From CAYMLQ01 sp964390795 (GTDB lineage: Bacteria > Verrucomicrobiota > Kiritimatiellia > RFP12 > UBA1067): a stretch of DNA of 8,530 nucleotides. The notes under the pieces are model-generated. The model ran no database searches. It was given only the letters and a program-made list of their open reading frames with translations, and was not told where the DNA came from. Below are positions 6,100-8,530 of this stretch, piece by piece. Positions within the stretch are counted from its first letter, which is position 1. Each line of letters starts with the position of its first letter. The stretch is taken from assembly GCA_964390795.1 (NCBI GenBank), contig CAYMLQ010000261.1:1-8530 (forward strand), in the 5' to 3' direction. The position numbers were made by a program, and so were the translations under genes.

Positions 6100-7653
6100 A
6101 TGAGCGAGATGTTCTGTTTCCAATGCGAACAAACGGCGGGCGGCAAAGGCTGCACGCACGGCGGCGTCTGCGGCAAGAAGCCCGAGTCGGCGCACCTTCA
6201 GGATGAGATCACCGCTGCGCTGGTCACGCTGGCCCGCGCGGCGAGCGACAAGCCCGCCTGCACGCGCTGCGAGTCGCTCTTTATGGACGCGCTCTTCATG
6301 ACCGTCACCAACGTGAACTTCGACGACACCGTGCTGACCGCCATGCGCGACCGCATCCTGCGTGCGGTCACGAAATACGGCGGGGCTCCCGCCTTCAGCC
6401 CGGACGACCTGTTCCACGGCAACACGGACATCGTCTCGCTGCGCTCCACGCTGCTCTTCGGCCTGCGCGGCATGGCCGCCTACGCCCACCACGCCCGCGT
6501 GCTGGGCAAGACCGACCCGGAGGTCTCGGGCTGGTTCGTAAAAGGTATGAAGGCCGTCGGCGACGACCACAGCGTCGAGGAGTGGCTCGGCCTGATCCTC
6601 GAGTTCGGCAGCATCAACCTGAAGTGCATGGCCCTGCTCGACGCGGCCAACACCGAGACCTACGGCAACCCGGTCCCGACCCCGGTTCCCACATCGAAGG
6701 AAAAGGGCCCCTTCATCGTCATTACCGGCCACGACCTCCACGACCTCAAGGCGCTTCTGGAGCAGACCGACGGCAAGGGCGTCAACGTCTACACCCACGG
6801 CGAGATGCTGCCCGCCCACGCCTACCCGGAACTCAAAAAACACCCGCAGCTCAAGGGCAATTTCGGCACCGCATGGCAGAACCAGCAGAAGGAGTTCGAC
6901 GGCCTGCCCGGCGTCGTGCTTTACACCACGAACTGCATCATGCCGCCCAAGCCCACCTACATGGGCAACCTCTACACCACGGCGGAAGTCGGCTGGCCCG
7001 GGGTCAAGCACATCACTGCGGACGCGGACGGCAAGAAGGACTTCTCGGGCCTGATCGCTCAGGCGATCCAGCTCGTCGGGTGGACGCAGGACGTCGCGGG
7101 CGAGCCGCTGCTGACCGGCTTCGGCCACAATGCCGTGCTGTCCGTGGCCGACAAGGTGGTCGCCGCTGTCAAGTCCGGCGCGGTCAAGCATATCTTCCTG
7201 GTGGGCGGCTGCGACGGCGCCAAGCTGGGCCGCGACTACTACACGGAATTCGTGGAGAAGGCGCCGAAGGACACGCTGATCCTCACCCTCGCCTGCGGCA
7301 AGTTCCGCTTCAACCACCTGCAGGCCAAGCTGGGCGACATCGGCGGCATCCCGCGCCTGCTCGACATGGGCCAGTGCAACGACGCCTACTCGGCGATCAA
7401 AGTCGCGGTCGCGCTGTCGCAGGTCTTCAACTGCGGCGTCAACGACCTGCCGCTCACGCTCATCCTCTCCTGGTACGAGCAGAAGGCGGTCTGCATCCTG
7501 CTGACGCTGCTCGCGCTCGGGATCAAGAACATCCGCATCGGGCCCAGCCTGCCGGCCTTCCTCTCGCCGACCGTGCTGAACGTGCTGGTCGAGAAGTTCG
7601 GCCTCACCCCGATCACCACCGCAGACGCGGATCTGAAGACGATTCTCGGCTGA
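6100..7653 (+). CDS. hcp: Hybrid cluster protein (hydroxylamine reductase), class I
   Basis: A 517-residue cytoplasmic Hcp. The family carries a cubane cluster and a 4Fe-2S-2O hybrid cluster and reduces hydroxylamine and nitric oxide, protecting anaerobes from nitrosative stress. The N-terminal motif is C6-x2-C9-x8-C18-x5-C24, the class I ([4Fe-4S]) pattern of strict anaerobes. All hybrid-cluster ligand positions can be matched by their motifs: H211 (GHDLHDL), E235 (HGEM), C279 (TTNC), C371 (GGCDG), C399 (LACGKFR), C426 (GQCND), E460 and K462 (WYEQKA). The start ATG 6100 has AAGGAG seven bases upstream; longer in-frame starts lie inside the preceding gene. It is the last gene of the operon, 34 bp after the ferredoxin-like gene, and is followed by a strong terminator. 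Length is slightly short for class I but nothing essential is missing. Confidence 0.97.
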   Translation: MSEMFCFQCEQTAGGKGCTHGGVCGKKPESAHLQDEITAALVTLARAASDKPACTRCESLFMDALFMTVTNVNFDDTVLTAMRDRILRAVTKYGGAPAFSPDDLFHGNTDIVSLRSTLLFGLRGMAAYAHHARVLGKTDPEVSGWFVKGMKAVGDDHSVEEWLGLILEFGSINLKCMALLDAANTETYGNPVPTPVPTSKEKGPFIVITGHDLHDLKALLEQTDGKGVNVYTHGEMLPAHAYPELKKHPQLKGNFGTAWQNQQKEFDGLPGVVLYTTNCIMPPKPTYMGNLYTTAEVGWPGVKHITADADGKKDFSGLIAQAIQLVGWTQDVAGEPLLTGFGHNAVLSVADKVVAAVKSGAVKHIFLVGGCDGAKLGRDYYTEFVEKAPKDTLILTLACGKFRFNHLQAKLGDIGGIPRLLDMGQCNDAYSAIKVAVALSQVFNCGVNDLPLTLILSWYEQKAVCILLTLLALGIKNIRIGPSLPAFLSPTVLNVLVEKFGLTPITTADADLKTILG

Positions 7654-7673
7654 GGAGAAGAGGTCAGGGGTCA

Positions 7674-7750
7674 GAGTTCAGAGTTCAGGGGTTCGTGTGC
7701 GCGAGACGCAAGAACTTCCCATACGACTGAACCCCGAACCCTGAACCCTC
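7674..7750. repeat. Inverted repeat of GTTCAG-type units between hcp and its terminator
   Basis: The left arm 7674-7694 (GAGTTCAGAGTTCAGGGGTTC) without its last base is 20 bases of short GTTCAG units. The right arm 7729-7750 is nearly its reverse complement, with about two mismatches and one gap. A 34-base spacer separates the arms. It could fold as a long hairpin in the 3' untranslated part of the hcp transcript. It looks like a separate intergenic repeat family. Confidence 0.75.
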
Positions 7751-7754
7751 TTTT

Positions 7755-7785
7755 GGCGCGTCCCTTGCCGGACGCGCCTTTTTTT
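7755..7785 (+). terminator. Rho-independent terminator of the rrf2-ferredoxin-hcp operon
   Basis: A perfect nine-base stem GGCGCGTCC / GGACGCGCC (7755-7763 with 7770-7778) around the loop CTTGCC is followed directly by seven Ts (7779-7785). It sits 101 bases past the hcp stop and before the def promoter, so it separates the two transcription units. Confidence 0.95.
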
Positions 7786-7805
7786 CTGCTCGGGCGTTTT
7801 TGGCA

Positions 7806-7835
7806 TTGTCAAGCCGCGCCGAACTTCTTTATCTT
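7806..7835 (+). promoter_or_regulatory. Candidate sigma70-type promoter for def
   Basis: TTGTCA (7806-7811) matches the -35 consensus at five of six positions. TATCTT (7830-7835) follows after 18 bases, and an alternative TATATT begins at 7835. The leader to the TTG start would be about 20 bases. It lies just past the hcp operon terminator, in a locally AT-rich stretch. Confidence 0.5.
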
Positions 7836-7860
7836 ATATTCATCTTAAGGGAGGTGTCGT

Positions 7861-8397
7861 TTGATTTATCCGGTGGTCACGTTCGGACATGAGATTCTGC
7901 GGCAGAAAGCTGTGCTTGTGATAGAGGTCACTGACGCGGTTCGCCAGCTGATCCGGGATATGCTGGAGACCATGTACGCCTCCAAGGGCGTGGGTCTGGC
8001 GGCTGAGCAGGTGGGCCGAACCGAGCGCGTATGCGTCATCGACGTGCCGCGCGACGCGGAGAAGGAGGCCTGCCGCGAGACGAACGCCGCAGTCCCCATG
8101 CCGCTGGTGCTCATCAACCCCGAGATCGTCGCGACCGAGGGCAAGCAGCGCAACGAAGAGGGCTGCCTCAGCTTCCCTGAAATCGGCGCGCCCATCACGC
8201 GCGCGGATAAGGTGACGGTCACCTACACCGACCCGACCGGCGCGCTCCAAACGGTCACCGCCCGCGGCCTGCTCTCGCGGGCCATCCAGCACGAGGTCGA
8301 CCACCTGAATGGCGTCCTGCTCGTAGACAAGATGAGCCCGCTGCAGAAAATGTCCGTGTCCGGCCAGCTCAAGCGCCTGCAGTTGCAGGCCCGGTAG
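7861..8397 (+). CDS. def: Peptide deformylase
   Basis: A 178-residue metalloenzyme that removes the formyl group from the N-terminal methionine of new proteins at the ribosome. All three family motifs are present: GVGLAAEQ (43-50), EEGCLSFP (99-106) and QHEVDHLNG (143-151). C102, H144 and H148 bind the metal and E145 is the catalytic base. The start is TTG at 7861, supported by AAGGGAGG six bases upstream and by the IYPVVTFGHEILRQKA opening, which aligns with the usual N-terminus; no ATG fits. No fmt gene follows here. The last three bases, TAG, lie inside the GGTAGGG edge of a palindromic repeat, so the natural stop and perhaps the final residues come from that repeat. Function is confident. 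Confidence 0.97.
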   Translation: MIYPVVTFGHEILRQKAVLVIEVTDAVRQLIRDMLETMYASKGVGLAAEQVGRTERVCVIDVPRDAEKEACRETNAAVPMPLVLINPEIVATEGKQRNEEGCLSFPEIGAPITRADKVTVTYTDPTGALQTVTARGLLSRAIQHEVDHLNGVLLVDKMSPLQKMSVSGQLKRLQLQAR

Positions 8398-8464
8398 GGA
8401 CGCCTCCCCGCAGGCGTCCGCAAGGCACGGGGACCGGCGGCGGGTTCGGGGACCCCGCCCTACC
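8393..8464. repeat. Palindromic intergenic repeat, copy 2
   Basis: A 72-base copy of the element at 2195-2275, with the same GGTAGGG and CCCTACC ends and the same perfect hairpin (8398-8405 with 8412-8419). It begins inside def and contains its stop codon at 8395-8397. The right end lies ten bases from the stop of the convergent gene at 8474. Its place between converging genes would suit a bidirectional transcript end, but there is no T-run. Confidence 0.92.
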
Positions 8465-8473
8465 GAGTGCGCC

Positions 8474-8530
8474 CTACTTCAGCAGCTTGATGAAGCGCGC
8501 GTAGACCGCATCCCACGCCGCGGGGTTCTG
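8474..8530 (-). CDS. 3' end of an unidentified gene (cut by window edge)
   Basis: Eighteen codons and a TAG stop (8474-8476) are open to the right edge on the minus strand, giving QNPAAWDAVYARFIKLLK. The amphipathic, helix-like ending reads as a plausible protein C-terminus, and its position converges on def with a repeat between. The stretch is too short to name a family. The stop lies in a GTAGGGCG sequence that resembles the repeat edge. Confidence 0.5.
   Translation of the reverse strand, partial: QNPAAWDAVYARFIKLLK

Noticed and set aside
6049..7317. A 422-codon minus-strand frame opposite hcp
   Set aside because: Antisense shadow of hcp; the plus strand encodes every known Hcp ligand.

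Overview
The window reads as chromosome of a high-GC, diderm, anaerobic bacterium. Evidence for an outer membrane is the N-terminal half of BamA. Evidence for anaerobic life is a class I hybrid-cluster protein with its partner ferredoxin and an Rrf2 regulator. The secreted FAD-dependent oxidoreductase with an EF-hand tail, and the abundant short palindromic repeats (including TGGTPVP-encoding ones), fit the PVC group, perhaps Kiritimatiellota or a relative. That placement is inference, since no marker gene settles it.

Layout. Positions 1-4221 hold three genes on the minus strand: a secreted FAD oxidoreductase (2275-4221), a TatD-like amidohydrolase (1235-2071) and the 5' part of bamA (1-1109, cut by the window edge). 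Each has a plausible promoter of its own. Positions 4222-4740 hold no convincing gene. This stretch contains the oxidoreductase promoter, a small tandem repeat, two related perfect hairpins and the promoter of the next operon. Positions 4741-7653 form a plus-strand operon: an Rrf2 regulator, a two-domain ferredoxin-like protein overlapping it by ATGA, and hcp. It ends in a strong intrinsic terminator at 7755-7785. Positions 7861-8397 encode peptide deformylase (def, TTG start). The last 57 bases are the 3' end of an unidentified minus-strand gene.

How the genes work together. The clear functional unit is rrf2-ferredoxin-hcp. A cysteine-bearing Rrf2 protein probably senses NO or redox stress and controls a ferredoxin that could feed electrons to Hcp for NO/hydroxylamine reduction. 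The minus-strand genes and def are housekeeping or unrelated metabolism.

The most unusual content is repetitive. A 72-81 bp palindromic element sits directly on gene ends and supplies the stop codon of def. A different set of repeats has been accommodated in frame inside the linker of the ferredoxin-like protein. A third repeat type lies between hcp and its terminator. A pair of related hairpins with three covarying base pairs lies in the 4.4-4.6 kb intergenic region. No CRISPR array, complete mobile element, tRNA or rRNA was seen.
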